64,000 bases of DNA from F1-120-MAGs118 sp013360535 (lineage in GTDB: Bacteria > Planctomycetota > UBA1135 > GCA-002686595). A model generated the notes under the pieces. It saw only the letters and a list, made by a program, of their open reading frames with translations, did not search any database and was not told the DNA's origin. The stretch lies in the NCBI GenBank assembly GCA_026647215.1, contig JAPKHC010000002.1, forward strand, positions 1 through 64,000. The letters are read 5' to 3'. The first letter of the stretch is position 1, and each line of letters opens with the position of its first letter. The translations under genes and the position numbers were made by a program. This document shows positions 35,867 to 47,124 of the stretch, piece by piece.

Positions 35867-37178
35867 CGGAACTGGCGAGTCGAGTGGCCCGCGAGGCGAC
35901 GGTCCCAAGCCCCGGGCCGGGCCCGAGCTTCTGGCACAGCTCGAGCGCGCGTGCGAGCCACTGGGAACGTTCGTTCTCGAGCGCGAGTGCGAGCTCGAGC
36001 GCGGCCTTGGCCGCCTCGAGGTCGTCCGCCTCGCTCGCGATGCGGCGCAGGCAGGCCTGCAGCTCTTCCGTCGGAGCTTCCGCACGTTCGAGTGCCTTCC
36101 TGCGCAGCACGAGCAGCTCGCGCGCGCCGCTCGCGCTGCTGCACAGGCTCTCGGCGCTCGCGCACCAGCTCGCGCACTCGTTCCAGCGCTTCAATTTCTC
36201 GAAGGAACGCGCGAGGGCCGCCGCGCGTCCGGCCTCGCGGGCGACGAGGCCCGTGTCGAAGCCCCCACGCGCGAGGCGCGGCGGCACCAGTCCTTGCCCG
36301 AGCTCGACGCCGAGCGTGACGAGGCTGAGCACGTCGTCGCGGTTGTGGCGGAAGACCTCCTCGAGCAGGTGCGGTCGCCGCGCGAGGAAGTCGTACCACG
36401 CGGCGGGAGCGAAGGCGCCCGGCAGGTCGCGGTCGCGCTCGACGCCGCACAGCTCGCGCTCCATCGTCGCCAGGCGCGTGTCGTCGAAGCGCCCGCCGTA
36501 CAGGCGTCGGCAGGGATGGTAGAGGTCGAGGTGCGGCAGCGCGGCGAAGGGCGCTCGCACGCCGTGCAGGCGCATCTTGTCCTCGAGCCGGTGGCGGTCG
36601 AAAGACTTGCCGAAGAACGAGACGATGCCGGCGCTCGCGGCGATGCGCTCGGCACACTCGGCGAGCAGGGCGCGCTCGTCCTCCGGACCGCGCAGGAAAC
36701 CCTGCCACAACTCGAACTCGCCCTCGACGAAGCGGCCGAGCCCGACGAGAAAGGCCTTCGTTCCCGCGCCGCCGGAAAGCCCCGTGGTCTCGATGTCGAG
36801 GAAGATCGCGCGCGAGAGCTCGAGCGAAGCGAGCTGCGGGTCGCCGGTGAGCACCGTGAACGTGTCGCCGGGCGCTTCGGCGACCCGTGCGAGTGCCACG
36901 CGGCCGTGCTCGTGCTCGCGCACGAAGCGCGTCACGCGCGCACAGACCGGACCCGCGGGGGTCGCAGTGTCGAGCAGGTCCGCCGGGTCGCCGACGGTCG
37001 CACGCGGATCGTGGCGCGGCGCTTCGAGGCCGGCGCGCGCGTCGCGACCGAGAAACCACGCCGGCAGGCCGGCGCGCGGAGCGGCCTCCGGCTCGCAGTC
37101 GAATTCGACCTGCGGCCCCCGCTCCGGCGCGGCTTCCTTGCGCAGGCGTCGCAGCCGCTCGCCGAAGCTCTCGCTCAC
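35829..37178 (-). CDS. mrfB: DEDD exonuclease, MrfB/YprB-like
   Basis: A 449-residue protein with an RNase H-like exonuclease domain. The first acidic pair is in FLDIETTGLSGGAGT (Asp128, Glu130), and later motifs are FFGKSFDRHRLEDKM (second acid block) and HNRDDVLSLVTLGVE (third). A TPR-like helical C-terminal region follows. In Bacillus subtilis the YprA/YprB pair (MrfA/MrfB) repairs mitomycin C lesions; the same gene pair is seen here. The ATG overlaps the helicase stop as ATGA. The 3' end overlaps the stress-protein gene by 38 bases, so the last residues (SSVSARTRARRRAP) may be poorly constrained. Confidence 0.87.
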   Translation of the reverse strand: MSESFGERLRRLRKEAAPERGPQVEFDCEPEAAPRAGLPAWFLGRDARAGLEAPRHDPRATVGDPADLLDTATPAGPVCARVTRFVREHEHGRVALARVAEAPGDTFTVLTGDPQLASLELSRAIFLDIETTGLSGGAGTKAFLVGLGRFVEGEFELWQGFLRGPEDERALLAECAERIAASAGIVSFFGKSFDRHRLEDKMRLHGVRAPFAALPHLDLYHPCRRLYGGRFDDTRLATMERELCGVERDRDLPGAFAPAAWYDFLARRPHLLEEVFRHNRDDVLSLVTLGVELGQGLVPPRLARGGFDTGLVAREAGRAAALARSFEKLKRWNECASWCASAESLCSSASGARELLVLRRKALERAEAPTEELQACLRRIASEADDLEAAKAALELALALENERSQWLARALELCQKLGPGPGLGTVASRATRLASSVSARTRARRRAP

Positions 37179-39586
37179 TCCTCGCCCTCCGGGATCGGTG
37201 CCGCGCTGGCGAGTGCGCCACTCGAGAGGTGCTCGAGCAGCCGTCGGGCCGCCGGCTTGCCGAGCTCACCCGCTTCCGCGCGCGGACCGACGCAACCGGG
37301 GCAACCGAACTTGCACTCGCACCCGCGCACGACGTCGAGCGCCGCGAGCAGCACCTCGCGATGGGCCTCGAACAGCACTTCGGCGAGGCCGACGCCGCCC
37401 TGCACGCGGTCGTAGAGCACGATCGCGGGCCGCCGGAAGTGCGTCGAGCGCACCTCCGTCGAGAGCCCGAGGTCGTTCGGTTGGCAGCGCAGGAAGAGCG
37501 GCGCGACGCGCCGCAGGAGCGAGCCCACCGAGCGCCACGCGGCGCCGCGCTCGCTGCCGGAAAGCCCCAATTCCTCGGCCGTCTCGCTCGAGATCGTCAG
37601 CACGAAGGCCTGCGTGTCGAGTTCCTCCGGCGGCAAGTGGATCGTCTCGGTGCCGACGTTCTCGCGCGTGTAGAAGCGGATCTTCTTGTACTGCGTCGCG
37701 ACCGTCGTGACGTGCACCTCGCCCGCGTACAGGCCGTAGTCCTCGCCGCCGCCCGCGCGCGGGCGCCGCGCGTGGCGCTCGAGCCGCAGCACCTTGAGCG
37801 TCGTGTCGACCTCGGCTTCCGTGAAGTAGTCGCTCTCGACGGCGCGCACGTAGGCGCGGCGGTTCTCGTAGTCGAAGCGCTCGACCTTCCACGTCTCGCC
37901 CTGCACCTGGTAGATCGCGCCCTCGTGCACGGTCGTGAGCGAACCCTCGCGGTCGATCTCGCCGATGGCCTTCTTCGTCTCGACGTCGAGCACCAGCACG
38001 TTGTCGGGGCCACCCGACGAGAGCGGCACGTCCTGCGCCGGATAGGCGTCGGCCATCCAGTGCCACGTGTCGCCGCGCCGCAGGAGCAGGTTCGACTGGC
38101 CCGCGAGGTAGTCGAGGATGTCGGCGAGATGCGGCGCGCCGCCGAAGCCCTTGCGTGCGAGCTCCTCGTCGCGGAACGGCAGCTCGAAACTGGCGCACTT
38201 GACCTGCTCCGACAGGATCACGAGGTTGTCGGGATCGAGCCCGAGGCGCTCGCGCGGCGCGCGGAACAGGTAGTCGGGATTCGTCGACAGGTACTGGTCG
38301 ATCGGATCGGAGCGCGCGATCAGCACCGTCAGGCTCGGCTGCCCGCGACGGCCGACGCGGCCCGCGCGCTGCCAGAAGGACGCCTGCGAGCCCGGATAGC
38401 CGACGAGCACCGCGACATCGAGCCGCCCGATGTCGATGCCGAGCTCGAGCGCGTTGGTCGACACGACGACCTTCACGGTTCCCGCGCGCAAGCCTTCCTC
38501 GATCTCGCGCCGGTGCAGTGGCAGGTAACCGCCGCGATAGCCGCGGATCTCGTCGGGTTCGAGGCCGAGCTCGCGCGCGCTCTCCTTCAGGTAGCGCGTG
38601 AGCACCTCGACCGACGTGCGCCGCTGGCAGAAGAAGATCACCTGCCGCGACGGGCCGCACAGGTGCGTCGCCAGCCGCCGAGCTTCCTCGAGCGCGTTGG
38701 CGCGCAGGCCCGCCACGGGATCGAGCATCGGCGGGTTGTAGACGCCGAACACGCGCTCCCCCGAAGGCGAACCGTCCTCGTCGACGACCGCGACGTCGCG
38801 CCCGGTGAGCCGCTTCGCGTGCGCCGCCGCGTCGCGCAAGGTCGCCGAGCACAGCACGAACTGCGGCCGGCTCCCGTAGTGCTCCGCGATGCGCAGCAGG
38901 CGCCGCAGCACGTTGGCGACGCTCGACCCGAACACGCCCGACAGCGTGTGCACCTCGTCGATCACGATCGTGCGCAGGTTCGCGAAGAGCTCCGACCACT
39001 TGGCGTGGTTGGGCAGGATGCCGGCGTGCAGCATCCACGGATTGGTGAGCACGATGTGGCCGTCGTCGCGCAGCGTGCGGCGCACGCTCGGCGGCGTGTC
39101 GCCGTCGTAGGTGAAGCTGTGCCACGGCTCGCCGAGCGCGGCGATCAGCGTGTTGAGACCGGCCGACTGGTCCTGACTGAGCGCCTTCGTCGGGAAGAGC
39201 GCGATCGCGCGCGCGTCGCCGCGGGTCTCGAGCAACCGCTGCAGGATCGGTGCGACGTAACACAGCGTCTTGCCCGACGCCGTCGGAGTGGCGATCAACA
39301 CGTCGCGACCTTCGAGCGCGAGCTCGATAGCCCGCGCCTGATGCTCGTACAACCGCGCCTGCCCACGCGCCTCGAGCAGCGTGCGCAGGCGTGGGTCGAG
39401 GCTCTCCGGCAACGGGCGGCTTCGCTCCGCGCGCGCCGCCACGCGTTCCCAGTGCGAAAAACGCGGCGCCAGCTCCGGATCCGAGCGCAGGAGCGCCTCG
39501 AGCTCGGGCACGCTGCGCTGGCTGCGCGTGCGCCGCGGTCCGCCGCTCTCCGGGGAAGGTCGTTGGGGCTGAGCGGGGCTCTTCAT
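37175..39586 (-). CDS. mrfA: DEAD/DEAH-box helicase, MrfA/YprA-like with DUF1998
   Basis: An 803-residue superfamily 2 helicase. Motifs are Walker A ATPTASGKT, IDEVHTLSG (box DEVH), LCSATL, STNALELGIDIG and QRAGRVGRRGQ. The C-terminal DUF1998 region has the four-cysteine metal-binding cluster CECKFGCPGC near 755-766. This is the YprA/MrfA architecture, which unwinds DNA for its exonuclease partner in repair of mitomycin-type damage. It is the first gene of a two-gene unit with mrfB, and ATG 39584-39586 is the start. Close relatives (Hrq1-like) share this layout, so the exact lesion range is inferred. Confidence 0.92.
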   Translation of the reverse strand: MKSPAQPQRPSPESGGPRRTRSQRSVPELEALLRSDPELAPRFSHWERVAARAERSRPLPESLDPRLRTLLEARGQARLYEHQARAIELALEGRDVLIATPTASGKTLCYVAPILQRLLETRGDARAIALFPTKALSQDQSAGLNTLIAALGEPWHSFTYDGDTPPSVRRTLRDDGHIVLTNPWMLHAGILPNHAKWSELFANLRTIVIDEVHTLSGVFGSSVANVLRRLLRIAEHYGSRPQFVLCSATLRDAAAHAKRLTGRDVAVVDEDGSPSGERVFGVYNPPMLDPVAGLRANALEEARRLATHLCGPSRQVIFFCQRRTSVEVLTRYLKESARELGLEPDEIRGYRGGYLPLHRREIEEGLRAGTVKVVVSTNALELGIDIGRLDVAVLVGYPGSQASFWQRAGRVGRRGQPSLTVLIARSDPIDQYLSTNPDYLFRAPRERLGLDPDNLVILSEQVKCASFELPFRDEELARKGFGGAPHLADILDYLAGQSNLLLRRGDTWHWMADAYPAQDVPLSSGGPDNVLVLDVETKKAIGEIDREGSLTTVHEGAIYQVQGETWKVERFDYENRRAYVRAVESDYFTEAEVDTTLKVLRLERHARRPRAGGGEDYGLYAGEVHVTTVATQYKKIRFYTRENVGTETIHLPPEELDTQAFVLTISSETAEELGLSGSERGAAWRSVGSLLRRVAPLFLRCQPNDLGLSTEVRSTHFRRPAIVLYDRVQGGVGLAEVLFEAHREVLLAALDVVRGCECKFGCPGCVGPRAEAGELGKPAARRLLEHLSSGALASAAPIPEGEE

Positions 39587-39696
39587 GGGTCACAAGCGGC
39601 CTTGCCGGGCCCGGGCGGGCCGATCGTTCGCCGAATCTTAGGGTCCGAACCTAGCCCGCCGCCCCCGCCCACCGCAAGCCCCGCGGCGACGGGAAT

Positions 39697-41445
39697 TCAC
39701 TCGGCCGAGAGCAGGGCCGACAGCGCCGCGTGCAGCTCCGGCTTGACGCGCGCGAAACGCTCGCCGGTGCGGTACACCGCCACGACCTCGCCCTGCGGCG
39801 ACTTCCAGCGGCCGAGCTGGTATTCGAGCGCCGTGCCCGTGTAGCGCACCAGCCGCACGGTGATCGCCTCGGTCGGCGTCTCGTCGCCGCGCCGGTAGAG
39901 CTCGACCGCCCGCGCCGTGACGAGCCCGTCGACCAGCTTGGCGAACTCGCGCGCTTCGAGCGTCGTGCCCATGCGCAGCCAGCGACCCTTGTCGTCGCGG
40001 GCATAGGCGCGCTGCGCCGGGCCCGAGGCGAGCTCGATGCGCGCCAGCTCGATCTCCGGCACCTTGTGCAGGTCGAGGCTGCGCCACGAGTCGGGCTCGC
40101 GCCGGCAAAGCTCGAGCAGCTCGGGCGTGACGTAGCTCGCCAGCGCGTCGCCGTTGCGCCGGAAGAGCAGCGCCTCGACGCCGTCCGCCGTGCGCACGAG
40201 CGGCCCGAGCTCACCACCTTGTTCGTCGTCGACCGTGCGCACGACGAAACCCGCCTGGATCTCGCTCGGCGCCAGCGAGCGGCCGAAGGCGAAGTCATCG
40301 ACGCGCGCGCGGTCGAGCAGGCCCAGCGCATCGGCCACGAGCTGCGAATCCGCGCTGTCGCCGCTCAGGAGCTCGCGCTCGCCTTCGCGCGCCTTGACGC
40401 GCCAGCCGCGCTCCGCACGCTCGAACGTGGTCGTCCGCGCGCCCAGACGCAGGTCGAAGGACTGCACCGAGTCCAGCGGCGCCCGCACGAGCTCGCGCTC
40501 GATCAAGGTCGGCGTCGGCGGCGCGATCGCGAGCACGGACTCCGCCGCGACGCGGAACACGTTCGGCGAACCCTCGCGTGCGGCGTACCACAGCTCCCCC
40601 AGCGGCTCCTTCGCGAGCAGCAGCACCTCGCGCCGGCCGTCAGCCTGCTGCAGCTCGACGCGGATCCGCGCGGGATCCAGTCCGTACCCCGCGAGCGGGC
40701 CCGGCGCGTCGACGAAGCCATGCGCACGCAGCGTCGCGGCCGACACGAGCAGGCGCTCCATCGCACCGTCCGACAGCTCGGCCTGAAACGGCAAGGTCGA
40801 GGTCCAGTGGCCGTCGAGCAGCGCGGCGAAGGAGAGGTCCTCCTCGGGATCCTCGGGCGAATACAGGATCGAGCCCGAGCGGTGGACCTCGATCACCTGC
40901 CGCGGCGACAGCGTGAGCACGAAGCGCGAGCGCCAGTCGGGCAGGTCGCGTTCCAGCGTCGAGTCGAGGCCACGTTCGGTGCGGAAGATGCGGCCGTCGA
41001 CGCGCGCGTAGACCCACTGGTCGCCGAGGTCGACGGCGCCGATCTCGACCTGCCGCTTGAGCAGCGAACCGCCGACTTCCTCCTCGACCTGCACGATCAC
41101 GCGCGGCGGATCGAGCGAGAGCTTGGCCGCGTCCGCGTCCGGCGCCGGCCGTGCGTGCTGCGTCGAGAGCGCGTCGAGCAGCACCTCGATCACCGCGAGC
41201 TCCGCCGGGAAATCGACCGGGTCGACGATGCGCCACTCCTTGCCGGGCGCACGCTCGATGCGCAACGTCAGCGAGCGCTCGAGGTTCTCGACCCGCAGGG
41301 CACGCACGCGCGCACGGTCGAAACCGGGCAGCAGCGCCGCGTTCGCCTCGTCGCGCGACTTGTCGTCGAGGCCCTTCTGCCACCAGGCGAGCGCCACGAG
41401 GCCGCCGACCGCGAGGAGCAGGAGGACGAGCTTCTTCAGGTGCAT
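39697..41445 (-). CDS. DUF4340 membrane-anchored protein of Gld-like ABC operon
   Basis: A 582-residue protein with one N-terminal membrane helix (KKLVLLLLAVGGLVALAWW) and a large extracytoplasmic part of repeated beta-rich units in which residues such as ERAERGWRVKAREGE recur; this is the DUF4340 plan. Members sit at the end of operons encoding GldA-, GldF- and GldG-like proteins. It starts 3 bases after the GldG-like stop, so it belongs to the same transcript. Its specific role is unknown; it may help a surface-export complex. Confidence 0.85.
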   Translation of the reverse strand: MHLKKLVLLLLAVGGLVALAWWQKGLDDKSRDEANAALLPGFDRARVRALRVENLERSLTLRIERAPGKEWRIVDPVDFPAELAVIEVLLDALSTQHARPAPDADAAKLSLDPPRVIVQVEEEVGGSLLKRQVEIGAVDLGDQWVYARVDGRIFRTERGLDSTLERDLPDWRSRFVLTLSPRQVIEVHRSGSILYSPEDPEEDLSFAALLDGHWTSTLPFQAELSDGAMERLLVSAATLRAHGFVDAPGPLAGYGLDPARIRVELQQADGRREVLLLAKEPLGELWYAAREGSPNVFRVAAESVLAIAPPTPTLIERELVRAPLDSVQSFDLRLGARTTTFERAERGWRVKAREGERELLSGDSADSQLVADALGLLDRARVDDFAFGRSLAPSEIQAGFVVRTVDDEQGGELGPLVRTADGVEALLFRRNGDALASYVTPELLELCRREPDSWRSLDLHKVPEIELARIELASGPAQRAYARDDKGRWLRMGTTLEAREFAKLVDGLVTARAVELYRRGDETPTEAITVRLVRYTGTALEYQLGRWKSPQGEVVAVYRTGERFARVKPELHAALSALLSAE

Positions 41446-41448
41446 CTT

Positions 41449-43029
41449 CTAGCGCCTCCGGACGAAGGCCACGACGAGGCCGAGCACGACGCAGATCCCG
41501 GGCAGCACGCCGAAGGCCAGCGCGTTGAACACCGACAGCGCGTTGGTGTTGGCGAGGTCGAGCTGGCGGCGCTCGACCGTGCGCGGACGGATCACGAGCC
41601 GGTGGTCGCGCTGCGCCAGCCAGTTGAACGTGTTGAGCACGAAGTCGCGGTTGCGTGCGATCACGTCGTTGGAGAGCGCGTCCGCCGTGCCGAGCGCGAC
41701 CACGCGCGCCGCCGTGCGCTCCGAGCCGCTCTCGACCGCTCCGTCGGGCGCCCACGCGAGCGCCATCGCCAGCGCGAACGGCCCCTCTTCCTCGGCCCGC
41801 TGGTCGAAGGTCCAGTCGCCGCGCCCGCCCGCCTGCGGCAGGTCGCGCCACGACGCGTCGGGGCTGCGCAACAGGTCGATCAGGAGCGAATTCGCGGGCC
41901 GCGAGCCCTCGGGCTTGAGCGCGCGCACGTTCGGCAGTCCGACGCGTGACTCCGTGCGCCACAGGGACTCGGTGATCGCGTGGCGCTTCTCGATGCCCGC
42001 GCCGGCGACGACGATCGTGCCGCACTGGTCGACGCCCATGCGCCAGCTGCCGAAGCCGTCGGGCACCGGCTGCGCGACCAGTCCGGACAGCACCTTCACG
42101 CCGTATTTGGCGAGGAAACTCTCGATGCTGCCGGGCGCGCCGGCGATCGCGGAATCCCCCGACGGCGTGACGAACAGGCGTCCGCCCTGCGCGAGGAAGC
42201 GCTCGAGCGTCTCCAGCTCGCCGCTCGAGAACGGCTGGCGCGGCTCGACGATCGCGACCACGCGCGTGCCCTCGGGCAGCGTGGTCGACTGCGTCGAGTC
42301 CCAGCGCTCGGCGCGCAGGCCGTCGGCGATCAGCGCACTGTGCAGCCGACCGAGCCCACCGGATTTCTCGCTGTCGTACAGGTCGCGCTCGCCGTGGCCG
42401 AGCGTGAACGCCACACGCGGCGTCTCCTCGATCGAGACGCGCAGCAACGCGTTGCCGAGCGCCTCCTCGCCGCGGAAGGCCTCGAGCGACGGCTCGACCT
42501 TCATCATCGGGTTGCCCGGATCGACGCGCGCGAGGTCGCGCAGCAGCTTGAGCACCACCTTGTGGTCCTCGCGCGTCACGACGATCACGTTGTCCTCGTG
42601 CACGTCGAGCTCGCGCATCCGCACCGCGACCTTCGACACGTCCGACAGGTCGTGGTCGCGCACGCGCAGCTTGTCGGGGAACTGGTGGCGCGCGACGAAG
42701 AGCAGCTCCGCCATGCGCGACTGCGCCTCGGCGCCCACGCGCGTCAGCGGCGCGTCGAGCGGCCGGAAGAAGACCTCGATCGTCACCTTCTCGGGCAGTT
42801 TTTCGATGATCTCGGCCAGCACCGGGTCGAGCGTGTTGCTCCCCATCGCCGTCAGGTCGACGCGCTTGCGCAGTCCCGGCAGGGAGGCGAGGTACGTCAC
42901 CAACGCCGCGCCGAGGAACGCGAGCACGATCACGCCCAGCACCTGCGCCGAGAGGGCCGAGCGCGACCACGCGCCGGTCCCGCCGCGGGCCTTGGAGCCC
43001 GGCTGGCCCTTGTTCGCGCTCACCACCAT
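41449..43029 (-). CDS. GldG-like ABC transporter-associated protein
   Basis: A 526-residue protein with membrane helices near residues 25-50 and near the C-terminus (VFNALAFGVLPGICVVLGLVVAFVRRR). The central extracytoplasmic domain is of the GldG/ABC-type uncharacterised type (TIEVFFRPLDAPLTRVG, VAFTLGHGERDLY, LERFLAQGGRLFV). With the GldF-like permease it forms the membrane part of a transporter needed in some Bacteroidetes for gliding, in other bacteria for unknown export. ATG 43027-43029 overlaps the upstream stop by 10 bases; GTG 43021-43023 gives a GTGA overlap and is equally likely. Confidence 0.85.
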   Translation of the reverse strand: MVVSANKGQPGSKARGGTGAWSRSALSAQVLGVIVLAFLGAALVTYLASLPGLRKRVDLTAMGSNTLDPVLAEIIEKLPEKVTIEVFFRPLDAPLTRVGAEAQSRMAELLFVARHQFPDKLRVRDHDLSDVSKVAVRMRELDVHEDNVIVVTREDHKVVLKLLRDLARVDPGNPMMKVEPSLEAFRGEEALGNALLRVSIEETPRVAFTLGHGERDLYDSEKSGGLGRLHSALIADGLRAERWDSTQSTTLPEGTRVVAIVEPRQPFSSGELETLERFLAQGGRLFVTPSGDSAIAGAPGSIESFLAKYGVKVLSGLVAQPVPDGFGSWRMGVDQCGTIVVAGAGIEKRHAITESLWRTESRVGLPNVRALKPEGSRPANSLLIDLLRSPDASWRDLPQAGGRGDWTFDQRAEEEGPFALAMALAWAPDGAVESGSERTAARVVALGTADALSNDVIARNRDFVLNTFNWLAQRDHRLVIRPRTVERRQLDLANTNALSVFNALAFGVLPGICVVLGLVVAFVRRR

Positions 43030-43762
43030 CGGCGGGCCTCCAGGAAGCGCGTCGCGAGGAACGTGAAGAACGCTGTCCAGACCACGAAGAACAGCGCGTG
43101 TTTCGTGTCGAACGCGCCGACCACGAACGAGGCCTGGAACTGGGTGATCACGTTGGCGTGGCCGAGCGCGACGCGCACGGGCGAGGTCGGCGGCAGCGCG
43201 AGCAGCACGTCGATGTACGGGAGCGACAGGATCGCGACGTTGGCGATCACCGCGAAGAAGGCCGCGAGCAGCGGCGTGTTCGAGAGCGCGCTCACCGCGA
43301 GTCCGACCGAACAGAACAGCCCCGACACGAGGATCGCGCCGAACACTCCGCTCAGGAGCGGCGTCCAGTCCGGCGCGGTGCCCAGCGCCGCCGCCACGAC
43401 GCCGTAGAACAGCGAGCTCGACCACATCACCGCCATCAGCGTCGTCGCCGCGCCGAGCTTGCCGAGCACGACCGCGAGGTCGGTCACGGGCGCCGTCAGC
43501 AGGAACTCGAGCACGCCGGTGCGCGCCTCCTCGCTGAACATGCGCATCGTCAGCAGCGGAGGCAGCAGCACGACCAGCATCCAGAACGTGAGGCTGCCGC
43601 CCAGCAGGAACGACATCGACTGACCGATGTCGCCTTGGTAGCCCTTGATCGAGACGACGAAGAAGAAGCCGTTGAAGGCGAGCGCCAGCGCGAGCAGCAC
43701 CCACGCGAGCGGCGACAGGAACAGGCCGGCGAGCTCGCGCCGGTAGATCGTCCAGGCTCCGG

Positions 43763-43766
<4 letters not shown>
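43020..43766 (-). CDS. ABC transporter permease, GldF-like
   Basis: A 248-residue protein with six hydrophobic helices and the ABC-2 pattern WTIYRRELAGLFLSPLAWVLL, then MRMFSEEARTGVLEFLLTAPVT, which is the coupling region. It should move an unknown substrate out of the cytoplasm with the ATPase upstream and the GldG-like protein downstream. GTG 43764-43766 overlaps the ATPase stop as GTGA and fixes the start, although the open frame continues upstream within the ATPase gene. Confidence 0.9.
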
Positions 43767-44962
<1,196 letters not shown>

Positions 44963-45070
44963 GGGGGGGAGACAGTAGCGGCTGGGCGCGGCAGGCTCAA
45001 CGCGCGGGGGTGCGCGAAGGTTCGCAAACGGCGTTCCGGGCGCTGCGCGCGGACGGTTCCCCGATACGGA

Positions 45071-45105
45071 GCACGCCCGCCGGCCGTGAGGGCCAGCGGG
45101 CGTGC
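45071..45105. terminator. Strong hairpin between dnaK and the ABC operon
   Basis: GCACGCCCGC (45071-45080) pairs perfectly with GCGGGCGTGC (45096-45105) around a 15-base loop, 46 bases past the dnaK stop. A T-run (gtttt) follows it on the plus strand, not on the dnaK strand, so it is not a textbook dnaK terminator; the A-tract side suggests it would stop plus-strand transcripts, of which none is known here. It may be a 3'-end stabiliser or a weak terminator for dnaK. Confidence 0.45.
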
Positions 45106-45151
45106 GTTTTCGCTGCGCGGGAGCGTGCGGCCCCGCGCACCTGTCAGGACT

Positions 45152-47062
45152 TCAGCGCTTGACCTCGAAGTCCGCGTCGACCGGCTCGTCGCCACCCTTC
45201 GCCTGCTCCTTGCCCGCGCCCGGGTTGGCGCCGGCCTGCGGACCGGCGGCGCTCGCCTGCTGCTCCTTGTAGAGCATCTCGCCGAGTTTCTGCGCCGCAC
45301 GCTGGAACTCCGCGAGCGCCTTCTCGATCGCGACCTTGTCGTCGCCCTTGGCCGCTTCCTTCAGGTGCTCCTTGGCCGCTTCGATCGCCTTGACGTCGGC
45401 CTCGGGCAGCTTCGAGCCGTGCTCGGCGAGCGACTTGTCAGTCTCGTGCACGACGGCGTCCACCTGGTTCTTCAGGTCGACCACCTCGCGCTTGCGCTTG
45501 TCCTCGGCCGCGTGCGACTCCGCGTCGCGGCGCATGCGCTCGACCTCGTCCTTGGAGAGGCCCGAGCTCGACTCGATGCGGATCTTCTGCTCCTTGCCCG
45601 TGCCGCGATCCTTGGCGCGCACGTTGAGGATGCCGTTGGCGTCGATGTCGAACGTGACCTCGATCTGCGGCATGCCGCGCGGTGCCGGCGGAATGCCGTC
45701 CAAGTGGAACTTGCCGAGCGTGCGGTTGTCGCGCGCGAACTCGCGCTCGCCCTGCAGCACGTGGATCTCGACCGACGGCTGGCTGTCCGAGGCCGTCGAG
45801 AAGACCTGGCTCTTCGAGGTCGGGATGGTCGTGTTGCGTTCGATCAGCTTGGTGAACACGCCGCCGAGCGTCTCGATGCCGAGCGAGAGCGGCGTGACGT
45901 CGAGCAGCACGACATCCTTCACTTCACCGGCGAGGATGCCGCCCTGGATCGCCGCGCCGACCGCGACCGCCTCGTCGGGGTTGACCGACTTGTTCGGATC
46001 GCGTCCGAAGAGCTTCTTCGCCATCGCCTGCACGGCGGGCGTGCGCGTCTGGCCGCCGACGAGGATCACGTCGTCGATCTTGTCCGGCGTGAGGTTCGCG
46101 TCCTTGAGCGCCTGCAGGCAGGGACCCTTGGTGCGTTCGATCAGGCCCTCGACGAGCTGCTCGAACTTGGCGCGCGTCAGCGTGACGTGCAGGTGCTTGG
46201 GGCCCGAGGCATCGGCTGTGATGAACGGCAGGTTGACGTCGGTCTGGGCGCCGCTCGACAGCTCGATCTTGGCCTTTTCGCAGGCTTCCTTGAGGCGCTG
46301 GAGCGCCATCGGGTCCTTGCGCACGTCGATCGAGGTCTGCTTCTGGAACTCTGCCGCGACGTGCTGGATCAGCGCGTCGTCGAAGTCGTCGCCGCCGAGG
46401 TGCGTGTCGCCGTTCGTGGCGAGCACTTCGAACACGCCGTCGCCGATCTCGAGGATCGAGATGTCGAACGTGCCGCCGCCGAGGTCGTAGATCGCGACCT
46501 TGCCCGACTTCTTCTTGTCGAGGCCGTAGGCGAGCGTCGCCGCCGTCGGTTCGTTGATGATGCGCTCGACCACGAGGCCCGCGATCGTGCCGGCGTCCTT
46601 GGTCGCCTGACGCTGCGCGTCGTTGAAGTAGGCCGGCACCGTGATGACGGCGCGCGTGACCTGCTCACCCAGATAAGCCTCGGCCGACTCCTTCAGGGCC
46701 GAGAGCACCATGGCGCTGATCTCGGGCGGAGTGAACTGCTTGCCGTCGATGTCGACCTTGACGAGTTCCTCGGCACCCCCGGCGATCTTGTAGGCGACCC
46801 GCTTCTCTTCCGAAGCGACCTCGCGATGGCGCCGCCCCATGAAACGCTTGATCGAAGCGATCGTGCGAGTCGGATTGGTGACCGCCTGCCGTTTCGCTGG
46901 AGCACCAACCAATCGGTTCTCGCCCTGGAACGCGACCACCGACGGAGTCAGTCGCGAGCCTTCCATGTTCGTGATGACGACGGGCTCGCCACCTTCCATC
47001 ACGGCGACGACCGAGTTGGTCGTGCCGAGGTCGATTCCGATGATCTTGCCTTGCTGGGCCAT
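45152..47062 (-). CDS. dnaK: Chaperone protein DnaK (Hsp70)
   Basis: A 636-residue ATP-driven chaperone. It begins GKIIGIDLGTTNSVVAVMEGG, followed by NEPTAATLAYGLDKK, YDLGGGTFDISILEIGDG, the substrate domain with LLDVTPLSLGIETLGG, and a lid ending GGDEPVDADFEVKR in place of the usual EEVD-type end. Start ATG 47060-47062 has a strong AAGGAG site. It stands alone: grpE and dnaJ are not adjacent. Confidence 0.98.
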   Translation of the reverse strand: MAQQGKIIGIDLGTTNSVVAVMEGGEPVVITNMEGSRLTPSVVAFQGENRLVGAPAKRQAVTNPTRTIASIKRFMGRRHREVASEEKRVAYKIAGGAEELVKVDIDGKQFTPPEISAMVLSALKESAEAYLGEQVTRAVITVPAYFNDAQRQATKDAGTIAGLVVERIINEPTAATLAYGLDKKKSGKVAIYDLGGGTFDISILEIGDGVFEVLATNGDTHLGGDDFDDALIQHVAAEFQKQTSIDVRKDPMALQRLKEACEKAKIELSSGAQTDVNLPFITADASGPKHLHVTLTRAKFEQLVEGLIERTKGPCLQALKDANLTPDKIDDVILVGGQTRTPAVQAMAKKLFGRDPNKSVNPDEAVAVGAAIQGGILAGEVKDVVLLDVTPLSLGIETLGGVFTKLIERNTTIPTSKSQVFSTASDSQPSVEIHVLQGEREFARDNRTLGKFHLDGIPPAPRGMPQIEVTFDIDANGILNVRAKDRGTGKEQKIRIESSSGLSKDEVERMRRDAESHAAEDKRKREVVDLKNQVDAVVHETDKSLAEHGSKLPEADVKAIEAAKEHLKEAAKGDDKVAIEKALAEFQRAAQKLGEMLYKEQQASAAGPQAGANPGAGKEQAKGGDEPVDADFEVKR

Positions 47063-47124
47063 GGGTCGCTCCTTCGAGTCTGCGTTGCGTCTTGCTGGGT
47101 TCGCCGGATCTGTGCGCGCCTAGG

